A stretch of 64,000 nt of DNA from Rhodospirillum sp. (GCA_013822765.1 PNKY01000008.1:62001-126000); one strand, 5' to 3'. Shown: positions 1-8,706, counted from the stretch's first letter. The notes: generated by a model from the sequence alone, not told the origin. Translations and numbers: made by a program.

Positions 1-17
1 ACGCCCCAGCCGCTGAG

Positions 18-1163
18 ATGTCTCCAGGTCCAGTCGTCGTCCAGCCGGTCGAGAGCGGCCGCGACCTCGCTGATTTCATCGCGCTGCCCAAGCGGCTCTA
101 TCGCGGCCGCAGGGGCTACGTCGCGCCGCTCGACCTCGAGCGCAAGGAAACGCTGAGCCGCAAGAAGAACCCCTATTTCCAGCACGCCGAAGGGGAGCTG
201 TTCGTCGCGCGGCGCGCCGGCGAGGTGGTCGGCCGCATCTCCGCCCAGGTCTGCCGGCTGCACCAGGAGAAGTATCGCGACGATACCGGCCATTTCGGCT
301 GGCTTGATACCATCGACGACGTCAACGTCATGCGCGCCTTGGCCGGCGCCGCCGAAGGCTGGCTGAAGGCGCACGGCGCCAGGCGCATGCTCGGCCCCTT
401 CAGCTTCTCCTCGAACGAGGAATCCGGGCTGCTGATCGACGGCTTCGATGCCACGCCCATGCTGATGATGCCCTATCACCTGCCTTACCAGGGCAGGCTG
501 GTGGAGGCCTGCGGCTTCACCAAGGCCAAGGACCTGTTCTCCTATACCGTCGACAAGGCGACCTACCACGCGGTCGGCAGCAGCCGCATGCTGGACAAGA
601 TGCAGAGCGACGGCCGCATCCGCCTGCGCTCACTCGACATGAAGAACTACAAGCCCGACCTCGCCGCGCTGCTGCAGGTGTTCAACGACGCCTGGTCGGA
701 CAACTGGGAGATGGTGCCGTTCGCGCAGCCGGAGATCGAAGCGGCCGCGGCCAGCATGAAGCCGCTGATCGACCCCGACATGGTGGTGATCGCCGAGATC
801 GACAACGAAGTCGCCGGCATGCTGGTGTGCCTGCCCAACCTGATGGAAGCGGTGCGCGACCTCGACGGCGGGTTGCTGCCCTTCGGGTTTGCCAAGCTGC
901 TGTGGCGGCTGAAGCGCAAGACCTTGAAGAGCGCGCGCGTGCCCCTGATGGGCATCCGCAGGAGATATCACGGCACCCTGACCGGCGCGGCTTTGCTGCC
1001 GCTGATGTTCCACCGTCTGAAAGGCCCGTTCTTTGCGCGCGGCCTGGAGCAGGTCGAACTGGGCTGGATCCTGGAAGATAACCTGCCGATGCGCCGGGTG
1101 CTCGAAGGCATCGGCGCCAAGGTCTACAAGACCCACCGCGTCTACCAAAAGGCAATCGCGTGA
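18..1163 (+). CDS. GNAT-like acyltransferase family protein
   Basis: A 381-aa protein whose second half (about residues 200-375) reads like a GNAT acetyltransferase fold, with FNDAWSDNWEMVPF and a late ELGWILEDNLPMRRVLEGIG stretch typical of an acceptor/CoA-binding end. The substrate cannot be read from the sequence. A possible upstream gene ends with TGA at 14-16, two bases before this ATG. The 3' end overlaps the next gene by 4 nt (GTGA), so the two are probably co-translated. Neighbouring NTP-transferase genes suggest a role in modifying a lipid or surface head group, which is inference. There is no signal peptide. Confidence 0.75.
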   Translation: MSPGPVVVQPVESGRDLADFIALPKRLYRGRRGYVAPLDLERKETLSRKKNPYFQHAEGELFVARRAGEVVGRISAQVCRLHQEKYRDDTGHFGWLDTIDDVNVMRALAGAAEGWLKAHGARRMLGPFSFSSNEESGLLIDGFDATPMLMMPYHLPYQGRLVEACGFTKAKDLFSYTVDKATYHAVGSSRMLDKMQSDGRIRLRSLDMKNYKPDLAALLQVFNDAWSDNWEMVPFAQPEIEAAAASMKPLIDPDMVVIAEIDNEVAGMLVCLPNLMEAVRDLDGGLLPFGFAKLLWRLKRKTLKSARVPLMGIRRRYHGTLTGAALLPLMFHRLKGPFFARGLEQVELGWILEDNLPMRRVLEGIGAKVYKTHRVYQKAIA

Positions 1164-1936
1164 ACGCGCTGATCCTGGCCGGCAGCCGCGGCCCGGACGA
1201 TCCGTTGGCCAAGGCGGCCAATGTCTCGCACAAGGCGCTGCTGCCGGTCGCCGGCGTGCCGATGCTGCTGCGCGTGGTGGAAGCGCTGCGCGCCATGCCG
1301 GGGATCGCGCGCATCTACGTCTGTATCGAGAACGAGCGCGTCGTTCTCCAGGTGCCGGCGCTCGAAGCTCTGCATCGCGACCGCGCTTTGGAAATCCTGC
1401 CCGCCGCCGACAGTCCGGCGACCAGCGTTGCCGCCGCATTGCGCCACATCGAGCTGACGCAGCCTCTCCTCGTCACCACCGGGGACCATCCCCTGCTGAC
1501 GCCGGCGATCCTGCAGCGCTTCGTCGACAGCGCACCCAAGGACTGCGATCTCGCGGTCGCCCTGGCGCCGGCCGACATCGTGGCCGCCACCTATCCCGGC
1601 GCCGTCCGCACGTTCTATCGCCTCGGCAAGCAGCGCTTCAGCGGCTGCAACCTGTTCCTGGTGCGCTCGTCGAACGTGGAGCACGTTGCCAACTTCTGGC
1701 GCCGCATGGAGACGCACCGCAAGCGCCCGCTGCGCCTGATCTGGGAGATCGGGCCGCTGGCGCTCATCAAGGTTCTGCTGGGTCTGATGGATGCCGACCA
1801 GGCTTTCGCTTATTTGTCGAAGAAGGCGGGCGCTATCATCCGCCACGTCGAGCTTCCCGTCGCCGAGGCAGCGGTCGATGTCGACAAGCCGGCCGATCTG
1901 GAGCTAGTTGAACGGATCTTCGCCAGCCGCGCGTGA
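1160..1936 (+). CDS. MobA-like nucleotidyltransferase
   Basis: A 258-aa NTP-transferase of the MobA/GT-A fold. The N-terminus carries ALILAGSRG followed by a conserved lysine region (SHKALLPVAGVPML), the usual nucleotide-binding P-loop and Mg2+ arrangement. TTGDHPLLTP at about 110 resembles the D-x-P/D metal site of this family. It probably transfers CMP or another NMP to a phosphorylated acceptor; molybdopterin is less likely because no mo-cofactor genes are nearby. It starts at GTG within the previous stop codon. The gene faces a second nucleotidyltransferase that ends 4 nt beyond its stop. Confidence 0.8.
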   Translation: MNALILAGSRGPDDPLAKAANVSHKALLPVAGVPMLLRVVEALRAMPGIARIYVCIENERVVLQVPALEALHRDRALEILPAADSPATSVAAALRHIELTQPLLVTTGDHPLLTPAILQRFVDSAPKDCDLAVALAPADIVAATYPGAVRTFYRLGKQRFSGCNLFLVRSSNVEHVANFWRRMETHRKRPLRLIWEIGPLALIKVLLGLMDADQAFAYLSKKAGAIIRHVELPVAEAAVDVDKPADLELVERIFASRA

Positions 1937-1940
1937 TGCG

Positions 1941-2669
1941 CTAAGCCCAGTCCTCGACCAGCTTGCTGACGCGCTCGAGGTCGGCGGGGAAATCCACTTC
2001 GCCCCAGCCATGACCCTCGATGTTGCAGGTCATGACGTTGGCGCGCTCGGCGATCTGGCCGATGGCGCGCAGGTACCACCATTTCAGCCCTTCGGGCGTG
2101 TGCATGATGTCGTCGAGATAGTGGGTGAACAGCTTCGGCCCCTCGCCGCGGAACAGCAGCATGCCGATGGATTCGCCGTCGGTGCGCTCGGGCGGCAGGG
2201 TCTTGCCGATATCCAGCAGCTTCTCGCCCTTGAGATGCACCTTCATGTCGTCGGAATCGTAGGATTCCTTCTTGTCGATGGTGACGGTAATCGGCGCTGC
2301 CGGGCTCGCCAGCAGCTTCTGGAAGATCTTGGGCTCGATCACCGTGTCGCCGTTGAGGATGACGAAGTCCTGGCCCATCTCGTGGCGCGCCATCCAGCAA
2401 CTCGCGAGGTTGTCCGCCAGCTTGTAGAACGGGTTGAAGATAGTGCGGATCTTGAGTTTCGGACCTTCCAGGCGCTTCAGCAGGTCCTGCACGTCGCGCG
2501 CGTGATAGCCGACCACGACCGCGATGTCGTCAACGCCGCCCTGGGTCAGGGCCCAGATCTGCCACTCGATCAAGGTGCGCGGCCCGATCGGCAGCAGGCA
2601 CTTCGGCTTGCCCTCGGTCAGCGGCAGCAGGCGCGAGCCCTGGCCCGCGCTCAGGATGATTGCCTTCAT
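1941..2669 (-). CDS. phosphocholine/sugar-phosphate cytidylyltransferase-like protein
   Basis: A 242-aa nucleotidyltransferase starting MKAIILSAGQGSRLLPLTEG, the classic sugar-1-phosphate nucleotidyltransferase signature (GXGXRLXPLT), followed by KCLLPIG. FVILNGDTVI is the metal-binding D motif. Length and the single catalytic domain fit the LicC/phosphocholine cytidylyltransferase group. It should activate a phosphorylated alcohol or sugar with CTP or UTP. It is convergent with the MobA-like gene; two such enzymes and a GNAT protein together hint at head-group assembly, but the acceptor is unknown. Confidence 0.8.
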   Translation of the reverse strand: MKAIILSAGQGSRLLPLTEGKPKCLLPIGPRTLIEWQIWALTQGGVDDIAVVVGYHARDVQDLLKRLEGPKLKIRTIFNPFYKLADNLASCWMARHEMGQDFVILNGDTVIEPKIFQKLLASPAAPITVTIDKKESYDSDDMKVHLKGEKLLDIGKTLPPERTDGESIGMLLFRGEGPKLFTHYLDDIMHTPEGLKWWYLRAIGQIAERANVMTCNIEGHGWGEVDFPADLERVSKLVEDWA

Positions 2670-2792
2670 GGATACCCTCGATTTAGCGGCGCACCATTGA
2701 GAATTGTGCCAAATCTGTCAACCCCTTAGGTCGCCGCATCCGCCGCTCCGGCCAGCCTCAGGCTCGTCCGCCAACCGCCTGTGGCAAAAAGG

Positions 2793-2821
2793 TTTACAGG
2801 GGGGAGTCGCGCGGTTATAAG
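2793..2821 (+). promoter_or_regulatory. sigma-70-type promoter of tRNA-Asn
   Basis: TTTACA (2793-2798) and TATAAG (2816-2821) are separated by 17 bp, and the tRNA begins 40 bp downstream. No other gene start lies between. Called from sequence match and position only. Confidence 0.55.
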
Positions 2822-2861
2822 CTGCCCCCTCAGGCCGCGCGGTTTCCGCGCCGGGACCTGA

Positions 2862-2936
2862 TCCCCGGTAGCTCAGCGGTAGAGCAACCGGCTGTTAACC
2901 GGTTGGTCGCTGGTTCGAATCCGGCCCGGGGAGCCA
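2862..2936 (+). tRNA. tRNA-Asn (GTT)
   Basis: A complete cloverleaf can be drawn: acceptor stem TCCCCGG/CCGGGGA, D-arm GCTCAGCGGTAGAGC, anticodon loop CTGTTAA with anticodon GTT between ACCGG and CCGGT, T-loop GGTTCGAATCC, discriminator G and an encoded CCA at 2934-2936. It is a single tRNA unit with its own promoter and intrinsic terminator. Confidence 0.97.
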
Positions 2937-2941
2937 GTTTT

Positions 2942-2974
2942 GCTGCGGCGCGCTTCGGCGCGCCGTAGCTTTTT
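2942..2974 (+). terminator. intrinsic terminator after tRNA-Asn
   Basis: A 12-bp stem (2942-2953 with 2958-2969, one G-T pair) is closed by a TTCG tetraloop and followed by five T residues. It begins 5 nt after the tRNA CCA end. Confidence 0.9.
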
Positions 2975-3318
2975 GTCCCTTGCCGGTGGCGCTTGAATCT
3001 TGGCCGCTTTCGCGGCCAGCGTGCCGTCATCCAAATCTAACTCGCAAAAATTGTGCAGACCCACGCGGTCCAAGCAAACGCGTTCGCCGGACTTTCTTGC
3101 GACCTTGTTCGTTGCCCTGACATCAGTCGGCGCCCCTGTTCATGCTTGCATGGCACAGGCACGCGACCGGCCCTCGTTTGCCAGTAGCGGCCGGCGACTT
3201 GCCTGAGTCCGCGGCGTTGATGAAGCCGGCGCAATGAAGATGCGCTGGTCAGTCGGCCAGTGAAAAAGGCTGTGGAGAATGTTAAGGATAGCGGACCTGA
3301 ATTGCTGGAGGCAGCGCA
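2975..3318. other. intergenic stretch without a recognised gene
   Basis: No reading frame here has a convincing ribosome binding site and protein-like composition. I see only the leader of the small lipoprotein gene at its end. Confidence 0.5.
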
Positions 3319-3507
3319 ATGGACGATCAAGGCCACTCCCTCGAACGTCGCAGGCTCTTGCGTTGGCTGGGAGTCGCCGCGCTGGTCCTGCCGGCTGCCC
3401 TCGCAGCGTGTGCAAATTCCAATGGGCGGACGTCGAGCGACATTAGGGGAAGTGACCATCGCGACGGTGATCCCCTCAATATCATCGGGCGCACCTATAG
3501 GTTTTGA
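3319..3507 (+). CDS. small putative lipoprotein with twin-arginine-like leader
   Basis: A 62-aa product. Residues 10-33 form a leader with RRRLLRWLG, a hydrophobic stretch and LAAC, matching a lipobox (L-A-A-C) after a twin-arginine-like segment. The mature part is only about 30 polar residues ending NIIGRTYRF. A GGAGG at 3307-3311 lies 7 nt before the ATG, which supports real translation. The function is unknown. Export as a lipoprotein is inferred; the RR pair could also be ordinary positive charges of a Sec leader. It stands alone between tRNA-Asn and the methyltransferase. Confidence 0.6.
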   Translation: MDDQGHSLERRRLLRWLGVAALVLPAALAACANSNGRTSSDIRGSDHRDGDPLNIIGRTYRF

Positions 3508-3711
3508 TATCCCCCGTCACCCCGTCGGCACGCGACCGGCCCTTGTTGGAATGCCAGCCGGAGGCCTCAAATCCCGCTCGGGGAGCCCTTTGCCTCCTGC
3601 CCGTAACCTCTCGGTCCCAGCTTTGTCCCTTGCCGATTACGTCGCGGTCCTTGCAACTTCAGGAGGCCAAATCCGTTCATCTCGGATTGGCCAACGGGTA
3701 GGAGGGAACGA

Positions 3712-4431
3712 GTGTCTGGGATGATATCGCGGCTGAGGGCGGTGCGCCGGCGGATGCACTATGCCCGCCAGATCGTAGGGAAACTCGGCGGGGTCCATCC
3801 GCGGGATTGCAACATCTGCGGCTATAGCGGCTTGTTCAAGGCCTCGGGACTGCCGCCGCGTTTCGATGCCGAATGCCCGTCCTGCAGGTCGCTCGAGCGG
3901 CATCGCCATCAGTATCTTTGGCTCAAGGAGCACGAGGGCGCGCTGCGCAACAAGCGCATCCTGCATTTCGCGCCCGAGCCGGTGATGCGCAAGGTCTACA
4001 GCAGCCTCGCCGCGTCCTACCTCTCTGCCGACATTGCCGGCTTTGCCGACCGCATCCTGAACATCGAGGCCATCGACCTGCCCGACGAGTCCTGGGACGT
4101 CGTGGTCGCCAATCACGTGCTCGAGCATGTCGATGACCGCAAAGCGCTGACGGAGATCCAGCGCATTCTCAGCCCGGGCGGCATTGCGATCCTGTCCTTC
4201 CCGCTCGCCCTCACCTTCGAGCAGACCTACGAGAACCCGGCCGTCACCACCCGCCCGGATCGCGACCTGCATTTCGGCCAATGGGACCATATCCGCTATT
4301 ACGGCGCCGACGCCGCCGAACGGATCGCGGCCGCCGGCTTCGAGGTCGAGACCTTCTCAGCGACCGAGCCGTACGTCCACCGTCACGCGACCACGCGCGG
4401 CTGCCGCGATTACATTGCACGCAAGCGCTAG
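3712..4431 (+). CDS. class I SAM-dependent methyltransferase with N-terminal zinc-finger-like motif
   Basis: A 239-aa product. Residues 33-60 hold CNIC and CPSC, a possible zinc site, before a Rossmann methyltransferase region. SWDVVVANHVLEHVDDRKAL at about 125-145 is the Methyltransf_11 motif around the SAM pocket, and LSPGGIAILSFPL is the following strand. Glycine-rich motif I is weak (ILHFAPEP), as in a subgroup whose substrates are unknown. The GTG start is chosen because GGAGG at 3701-3705 sits 6 nt upstream. A broken copy lies at 9211-9496, so this is the intact member of a duplication. Confidence 0.8.
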   Translation: MSGMISRLRAVRRRMHYARQIVGKLGGVHPRDCNICGYSGLFKASGLPPRFDAECPSCRSLERHRHQYLWLKEHEGALRNKRILHFAPEPVMRKVYSSLAASYLSADIAGFADRILNIEAIDLPDESWDVVVANHVLEHVDDRKALTEIQRILSPGGIAILSFPLALTFEQTYENPAVTTRPDRDLHFGQWDHIRYYGADAAERIAAAGFEVETFSATEPYVHRHATTRGCRDYIARKR

Positions 4432-4432
4432 G

Positions 4433-4475
4433 CCTGCGGTAGCGATGAGCGCGCGCCGCAGGGTGGCGGCATGGT
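4433..4475 (-). pseudogene. remnant of the 3' end of an ArsR-DUF2087 gene
   Basis: About 42 bp directly after the methyltransferase stop match 9566-9606, inside the 3' end of the ArsR-type gene at 9502-10083, with only a few substitutions and a 1-base indel (shared core GCGCCGCAGGGTGGCGG). The downstream neighbour of the second methyltransferase copy was therefore once also here. Too short to code. Confidence 0.65.
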
Positions 4476-5071
4476 GAGCCGCAATCACCGGAGGCCGAAA
4501 ACGAAGCAACCATCATTCGCGGAAAAGGGCGACAGCGCCGCTAGCTCGGAAACACGATTACAGCATCGCCGCCGTCGTTTTCTGGGGAACGCCGACCACC
4601 GCCGGGCGAACACACACTCTGCGGCCTATCCGAAGGGCGACAAGGTCCGCCAGATCTCGTGCTTGCGCTGGGCTAGTTGCAGCGACCGTCGCTAGCGACG
4701 CCAGCGGCTAAAGCCGTAACCTCCGCCACCGAGTAAGACAACAACCAAGACAATTATGAGAATTGTTGACATCGACATTTGACACCATCCTGTCCTGGCC
4801 AGACTAACACGATTACTAGTGCGCGGTTCCAAGCTGACAGGCGCTCCTCACGAGCCGGGTAGCATGTTCAATACCGAACAGACGAGCTAGCGCCGCCGTC
4901 CCATAGTGCGGATCAATACCGGCCTCTCGATCGCAACGATCCCTTCCTTCACTGGCCGGGCGGTTCGTCTCGCAACGACGAAATCAAAATAGTGTCAGGG
5001 AGATTGCATCCGCAGCTTCTTTGCCGTGGGAAACGCACTCACGCTTGCTGGAGTGCGGAGAGAGGACCATT
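4476..5071. other. non-coding stretch at the left edge of the low-GC block
   Basis: No supported gene. GC content falls relative to the flanks. A TTGACA at 4777-4782 followed 17 bp later by GACTAA could be a weak promoter for the HicB-like gene. Confidence 0.4.
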
Positions 5072-5410
5072 GTGAAATACTATATCGCGGTATGTCTACC
5101 ATCGGCGTCCGGCGGGTGGCGCGCATTCTTCCCCGATATTCCTGACTGTGAGGTTGCGGCCCCGAGCCTGGACCGCGCCGTGTTTCGCGCCGCCAATGCG
5201 CTGGCTGATCATACCGTCAGTTTGAACGGCAGCGCCGTGGACATTCTCCCGCTGCCCCGCGACCTGAGCGCGATCAAAGCTGACAAGGAATGGTCGGCGG
5301 CCCACGCTGTCAACTGGTCTAGTGCGGTTATCACGTTGATCCCCCAGCGCATCGTCAATCGTCTGGAGGAAGATCATCAAATTGCGACGCTATCACACAA
5401 TCAGGAGTAA
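5072..5410 (+). CDS. HicB-like orphan antitoxin-domain protein
   Basis: A 112-aa protein opening VKYYIAV and containing GGWRAFFPDIPDCEVAAPSL, the beta-strand and D-x-P-D-C pattern of the HicB partial RNase-H fold, then a helix DRAVFRAANALADH. The C-terminal half has no clear ribbon-helix-helix. I prefer GTG 5072 over the longer frame from 5021 because GGAGAGAGG sits just upstream. No HicA-type toxin (about 60 aa with a conserved His) is encoded beside it, so it is an orphan or has another role. It is followed 6 nt later by a small gene with its own ribosome binding site. Confidence 0.6.
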   Translation: MKYYIAVCLPSASGGWRAFFPDIPDCEVAAPSLDRAVFRAANALADHTVSLNGSAVDILPLPRDLSAIKADKEWSAAHAVNWSSAVITLIPQRIVNRLEEDHQIATLSHNQE

Positions 5411-5416
5411 TCCACC

Positions 5417-5674
5417 ATGACCGAACAAGCGAAGATCGACGACAAAGTGCAGAAACCCGCTGCCCATTTCGACCAGCCACATGAGGTCGTCGTGGATCCC
5501 ACTTTGTCGAAACCCCAGAAAGTCAAAGCGCTGGATACGCTAGAGCAGGACGCCCGGCAGCTATCAGAAGCATCGGCCGAGGGCATGGCCGGCGGCGAGC
5601 GCTCCAAGCTGCATGAGGTGCTCGAGGCCAAGAGCAGACTCACCTTGCACCTGAAACACGTAACGACGCGGTGA
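5417..5674 (+). CDS. small charged protein of unknown function
   Basis: An 85-aa acidic/helical protein with many Lys, Glu and Gln and no membrane segment. The middle (SKPQKVKALDTLEQDARQLS) looks like a soluble helix pair. AGGAG at 5402-5406 precedes the ATG, and only 6 nt separate it from the HicB-like gene, so the two form an operon. I do not recognise the family securely. Similar short proteins occur in stress-type islands of rhizobia, but that is a recollection and not a test. Confidence 0.65.
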   Translation: MTEQAKIDDKVQKPAAHFDQPHEVVVDPTLSKPQKVKALDTLEQDARQLSEASAEGMAGGERSKLHEVLEAKSRLTLHLKHVTTR

Positions 5675-5809
5675 ACTTCATTCCGGTTGCGCTGATCGCT
5701 CTTTCGCTGTCGCGCTGATTCCAGGGTGCTGCAAGCATCGCCATTAAGCCTTTGTCCTCTGTCCTTGAACGGACGAGTTGGTGCGCGTCAGACGACGAAT
5801 TGGTGAGAA

Positions 5810-6796
5810 ATGCCATTGACGCTATTCAAATGGGTCAGGCAGGTCAGCGGCTTTCACCAATGTTGGCTGGCCGGTCTTTCGGCACTGTTATTTGCCGTCG
5901 GACTGGCGCCGCTTGAAGTGCAGCGCCGGATCGTCAACGATGCCGTCGCTGGAGGGAACGTCCGAATCCTGATTCTTTTGGCGGCAGCCTATTTCGGATT
6001 GGGCATCGCCGAAGGCCTATTGAAGCTTGGCATGAACGTCTACCGCGGTTGGGTCAGTGAAAACGCTGTGCGCTGGCTACGCACGTCGATAGCATCGCTC
6101 TCCCGGCCCCCATCGGATGGCCAGCCGGGTGCGAAGGCCACTGGAACCGAAATTGCAATGACGCTCTCCGAGGCCGAACCGATAGGCAATTTCGTCGGCT
6201 CGAGCGTGTCGGAGCCGTTTCTGCAGGGCGGCATTCTGGTCAGCGTATTCGCATACATGGTCTATTTGCAGCCGCTCATGGCACTTGTTGCTTTCGGCGT
6301 GTTCTTTCCACAATTCCTCTTGGTGCCGCTCATGCAACGGGCGCTTAATCGCCGGGTGGCTGTTCGCATCTGGACGCTGCGCAAGATCAGCACGGGTTTG
6401 GTCGATGATGAAAGCCGAGGAGCCTCGACTTTGGCGCTTCAAAGCCAGCGCGTGGATCGCGTCTTCGATCTCAATATGGGTATCTACAAGATCAAGTTCT
6501 CTCTGAACTTCGCCATGAATCTCCTCCAGTACGCAGGAATGGCAGGCATTCTGGGAGTTGGTGCTGTCATGGTCACCGCCGGAAGGACTGATATCGGAAC
6601 CGTGGTCGCATTCGCTGCCGGTCTTGCCAAGATCAACGATCCCTGGGGTGATCTCGTCACCTGGTATCGAGATTATCGCGTTGTCAACGAGCGCTACCGG
6701 CTCGTTTCAGGTGCGCTGCAAACAGCACCGATACCTGGAAATGACGTAGGCAATACAGGCAATCTCCCAAGAAACCGGGCAAATGCAGGCCGCTGA
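5810..6796 (+). CDS. ABC-exporter-type transmembrane protein lacking an ATPase domain
   Basis: A 328-aa protein with the fold order of a type I ABC exporter membrane domain: hydrophobic segments at about 17-38, 50-70, 140-158, 160-180 and 245-290, with LNRRVAVRIWTLRKIS as an intracellular loop. There is no Walker A, Walker B or LSGGQ motif; the protein ends with a polar tail after residue 310. It may pair with an ATPase elsewhere or work without ATP hydrolysis. It lies in the low-GC block, upstream of the DUF1003 gene on the same strand. Confidence 0.7.
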   Translation: MPLTLFKWVRQVSGFHQCWLAGLSALLFAVGLAPLEVQRRIVNDAVAGGNVRILILLAAAYFGLGIAEGLLKLGMNVYRGWVSENAVRWLRTSIASLSRPPSDGQPGAKATGTEIAMTLSEAEPIGNFVGSSVSEPFLQGGILVSVFAYMVYLQPLMALVAFGVFFPQFLLVPLMQRALNRRVAVRIWTLRKISTGLVDDESRGASTLALQSQRVDRVFDLNMGIYKIKFSLNFAMNLLQYAGMAGILGVGAVMVTAGRTDIGTVVAFAAGLAKINDPWGDLVTWYRDYRVVNERYRLVSGALQTAPIPGNDVGNTGNLPRNRANAGR

Positions 6797-6846
6797 TCAT
6801 GGATGATGATGTTCAGCCGCAAGATTGGCGGACGAAGGGATGAGTC

Positions 6847-7383
6847 ATGGCCGACGAGCATAGCCACAAAGTGCATCTCAACACCGAAGACTATGAACGG
6901 TTACGAAAACTTCGCGGAGAAAGGCCCGCCCGTGTTGCGCTAAAGCACCCCCTGACGCGTGGTGCACTGATCGCTGACTGGGTTGCCAAAACTGTTGGCT
7001 CCTGGCACTTCATCATTATTCAAAGCATTGTCCTTGGCATTTGGATTGTTCTCAATGGACTGGCATTTGTCTGGCACTGGGATCCCTATCCTTTCATCTT
7101 GCTGAATCTGGTCCTTTCCTTCCAAGCAGCCTATGCAGCTCCGATCATCATGATGAGTCAGAACCGCCAATCGGAAATCGATCGTAGACATGCGGAACAT
7201 GATTATCGGATCAATGTGAAGGCAGAACTCGAGATCGAACTACTGCACAACAAGCTTGACTCGCTGCGCGAGCGGGAAATCTTGAAGCTGATCGACATCA
7301 TCCAGCGGTTATCTGCGCACCTAGCACCTGAACTCGCCGCGACCATTCAGGCCGAAGGGAGCGCGGGAGAGGAAGACAGCTAG
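6847..7383 (+). CDS. DUF1003 family inner-membrane protein
   Basis: A 178-aa protein with the DUF1003 hallmarks: two membrane spans (about 55-76 and 82-102), WDPYPFILLNLVLS, APIIMMSQNRQ, then a long cytoplasmic coiled helix DYRINVKAELEIELLHNKLD. The hydrophilic N-terminus includes EDYERLRKLRGERPAR. The family's function is not established. GGACGAAGGGATGAGTC upstream offers a ribosome binding site. Probably co-transcribed with the ABC-type membrane protein 50 nt upstream. Confidence 0.88.
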   Translation: MADEHSHKVHLNTEDYERLRKLRGERPARVALKHPLTRGALIADWVAKTVGSWHFIIIQSIVLGIWIVLNGLAFVWHWDPYPFILLNLVLSFQAAYAAPIIMMSQNRQSEIDRRHAEHDYRINVKAELEIELLHNKLDSLREREILKLIDIIQRLSAHLAPELAATIQAEGSAGEEDS

Positions 7384-7454
7384 CACAGAAGTCCGATCTC
7401 ACTGAGAACAATCGCTATCGTTACCAGGAACCCCTGCGCGTCTAACTTTGATGA

Positions 7455-7700
7455 TTATTGCAGGTGGTCTCTTGGATCGGTCATGTACTTGCGAGACCAC
7501 TCCCGCGCTTTGATGCGAGTTTCAAATGGTCCAAGGTTTGTCGTGGAAACTCCGCCGAAGGCTGCACAGCAATCTGGGTCGCAATGCGGAACGATAAAGT
7601 AGCCCCCTAATTTGGACCCTTCCCGCTTCTTGGCGGCGAGAAACTGGATCGTCGGATCGAAATAGTAACGGTCGATTGCACTCGAGCTCCAATTTTTCAT
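7455..7700 (-). CDS. hypothetical small protein
   Basis: An 81-aa frame with plausible protein composition and a Cys cluster (HCDPDCCAAFGG), ending REWSRKYMTDPRDHLQ. A weak AAGG lies 7 nt before the ATG. No family is recognised. A competing frame at 7522-7788 on the same strand is arginine-rich and less protein-like. Confidence 0.4.
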   Translation of the reverse strand: MKNWSSSAIDRYYFDPTIQFLAAKKREGSKLGGYFIVPHCDPDCCAAFGGVSTTNLGPFETRIKAREWSRKYMTDPRDHLQ

Positions 7701-7866
7701 GACCGGACCTTAATTTCGCTTCGCTCCAAGAAATCGGGAAAGCCTCCAGAATGCGACGTATCGCAGTAAGGCTTTGAAGGTAAACCACTGCCGAGGCACA
7801 ACATCGCTCCGTCAGGGCGTCGCACCAAAAGACATCAATATGGTCTAGTTAATTCGCGGCGCGGCC

Positions 7867-8586
7867 CTAGTCGTGGACGATGACATTCAGCAGCGATGTA
7901 TGGACCTTCAATCCAGTGCCGTCATACTCGATGAAGCCGAGCTTGCGGAACTTGTTCATGAAGAAATTGATCCGCGGGCGCGTCGTGCCAATGCGTGCTG
8001 CAAGAATTTCTTGGCTGATATTCGGAAGAATCTTTTCCATTTTTCCCTCCTTGCCAAAATTGGCGAGGAGCAGGAGCAGCCGGGCTAGGCGCCGCTCGCT
8101 TGAATTGAACAATTGGTCGACCAAGTCGGCTTCGATTTGGATGTTGCGCGCCAGTAAGAATGTTATGAGCGTCTCGGCGACTTCGGGTTGCTCGTGAAGC
8201 ACGCGGATCATCGTGGCTTTCTCGATCCGAACCACTGTCGCTTTCTCGGTCGCAGACGCCGAGGTCATCCTCGACGGCTGACCGACAATGCATCCCTCAC
8301 CGAAGAACTCACCGGTTTCAAGAATGGCAATGACGGCTTCTTTGCCGTGCTCGGAGACGACGGTGAGCTGGATCTTGCCCAATACAATGTAGTGAACAGC
8401 ATCGGCAGGATCGCCCTGTCGGTAGATAATTTGCTTAGGCTGAAAGGTTGTCGCTGATCCGTCCGCTTCCATGGCCTTCAGGAACAACAGGCCTACAGAA
8501 GTCGACTTCGAGAAATGCCGACCAGGCTCCGCTTTCCGCGGTTTCCCAGGTGCCTTTGATGGCCCCGATTTGTTTTTGCCCATCAT
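7867..8586 (-). CDS. Crp/Fnr family transcriptional regulator
   Basis: A 239-aa regulator. After a basic 40-residue N-terminus comes a cyclic-nucleotide-binding beta-roll (IIYRQGDPADAVHYIVLGKI, then GEFFGEGCIVGQPSRMTS), a long dimer helix and a winged HTH (ISQEILAARIGTTRPRINFFMNKFRKLGFIEY). It lacks the N-terminal Cys cluster of Fnr, so it is unlikely to carry an Fe-S oxygen sensor. The arginine of the cAMP pocket is replaced in PSRMTSASA-type regulators, so the ligand is uncertain. No clear ribosome binding site precedes the two adjacent ATGs (8586, 8583). It is transcribed divergently from the small gene at 8707. Confidence 0.88.
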   Translation of the reverse strand: MMGKNKSGPSKAPGKPRKAEPGRHFSKSTSVGLLFLKAMEADGSATTFQPKQIIYRQGDPADAVHYIVLGKIQLTVVSEHGKEAVIAILETGEFFGEGCIVGQPSRMTSASATEKATVVRIEKATMIRVLHEQPEVAETLITFLLARNIQIEADLVDQLFNSSERRLARLLLLLANFGKEGKMEKILPNISQEILAARIGTTRPRINFFMNKFRKLGFIEYDGTGLKVHTSLLNVIVHD

Positions 8587-8706
8587 GGCGGAGGCCGCCG
8601 TGATTCACTCATTTGCTTATTGTGCTCGCCCTAGATCGCAAAGTCGAGTGAGCGCACCAGAGATACCGGACGATGCGTCACGTTCGGCGCAAGCGAGGTG
8701 CCTTTC

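Noticed and set aside
2830-3073. Short minus-strand frames over tRNA-Asn
   Set aside because: They translate the tRNA itself (the SPGRIRTSDQPVNS-like string is a typical tRNA artefact).
5021-5410. HicBA toxin-antitoxin pair
   Set aside because: Only a HicB-like protein is present; no HicA-type small toxin is encoded within 500 bp on either side.
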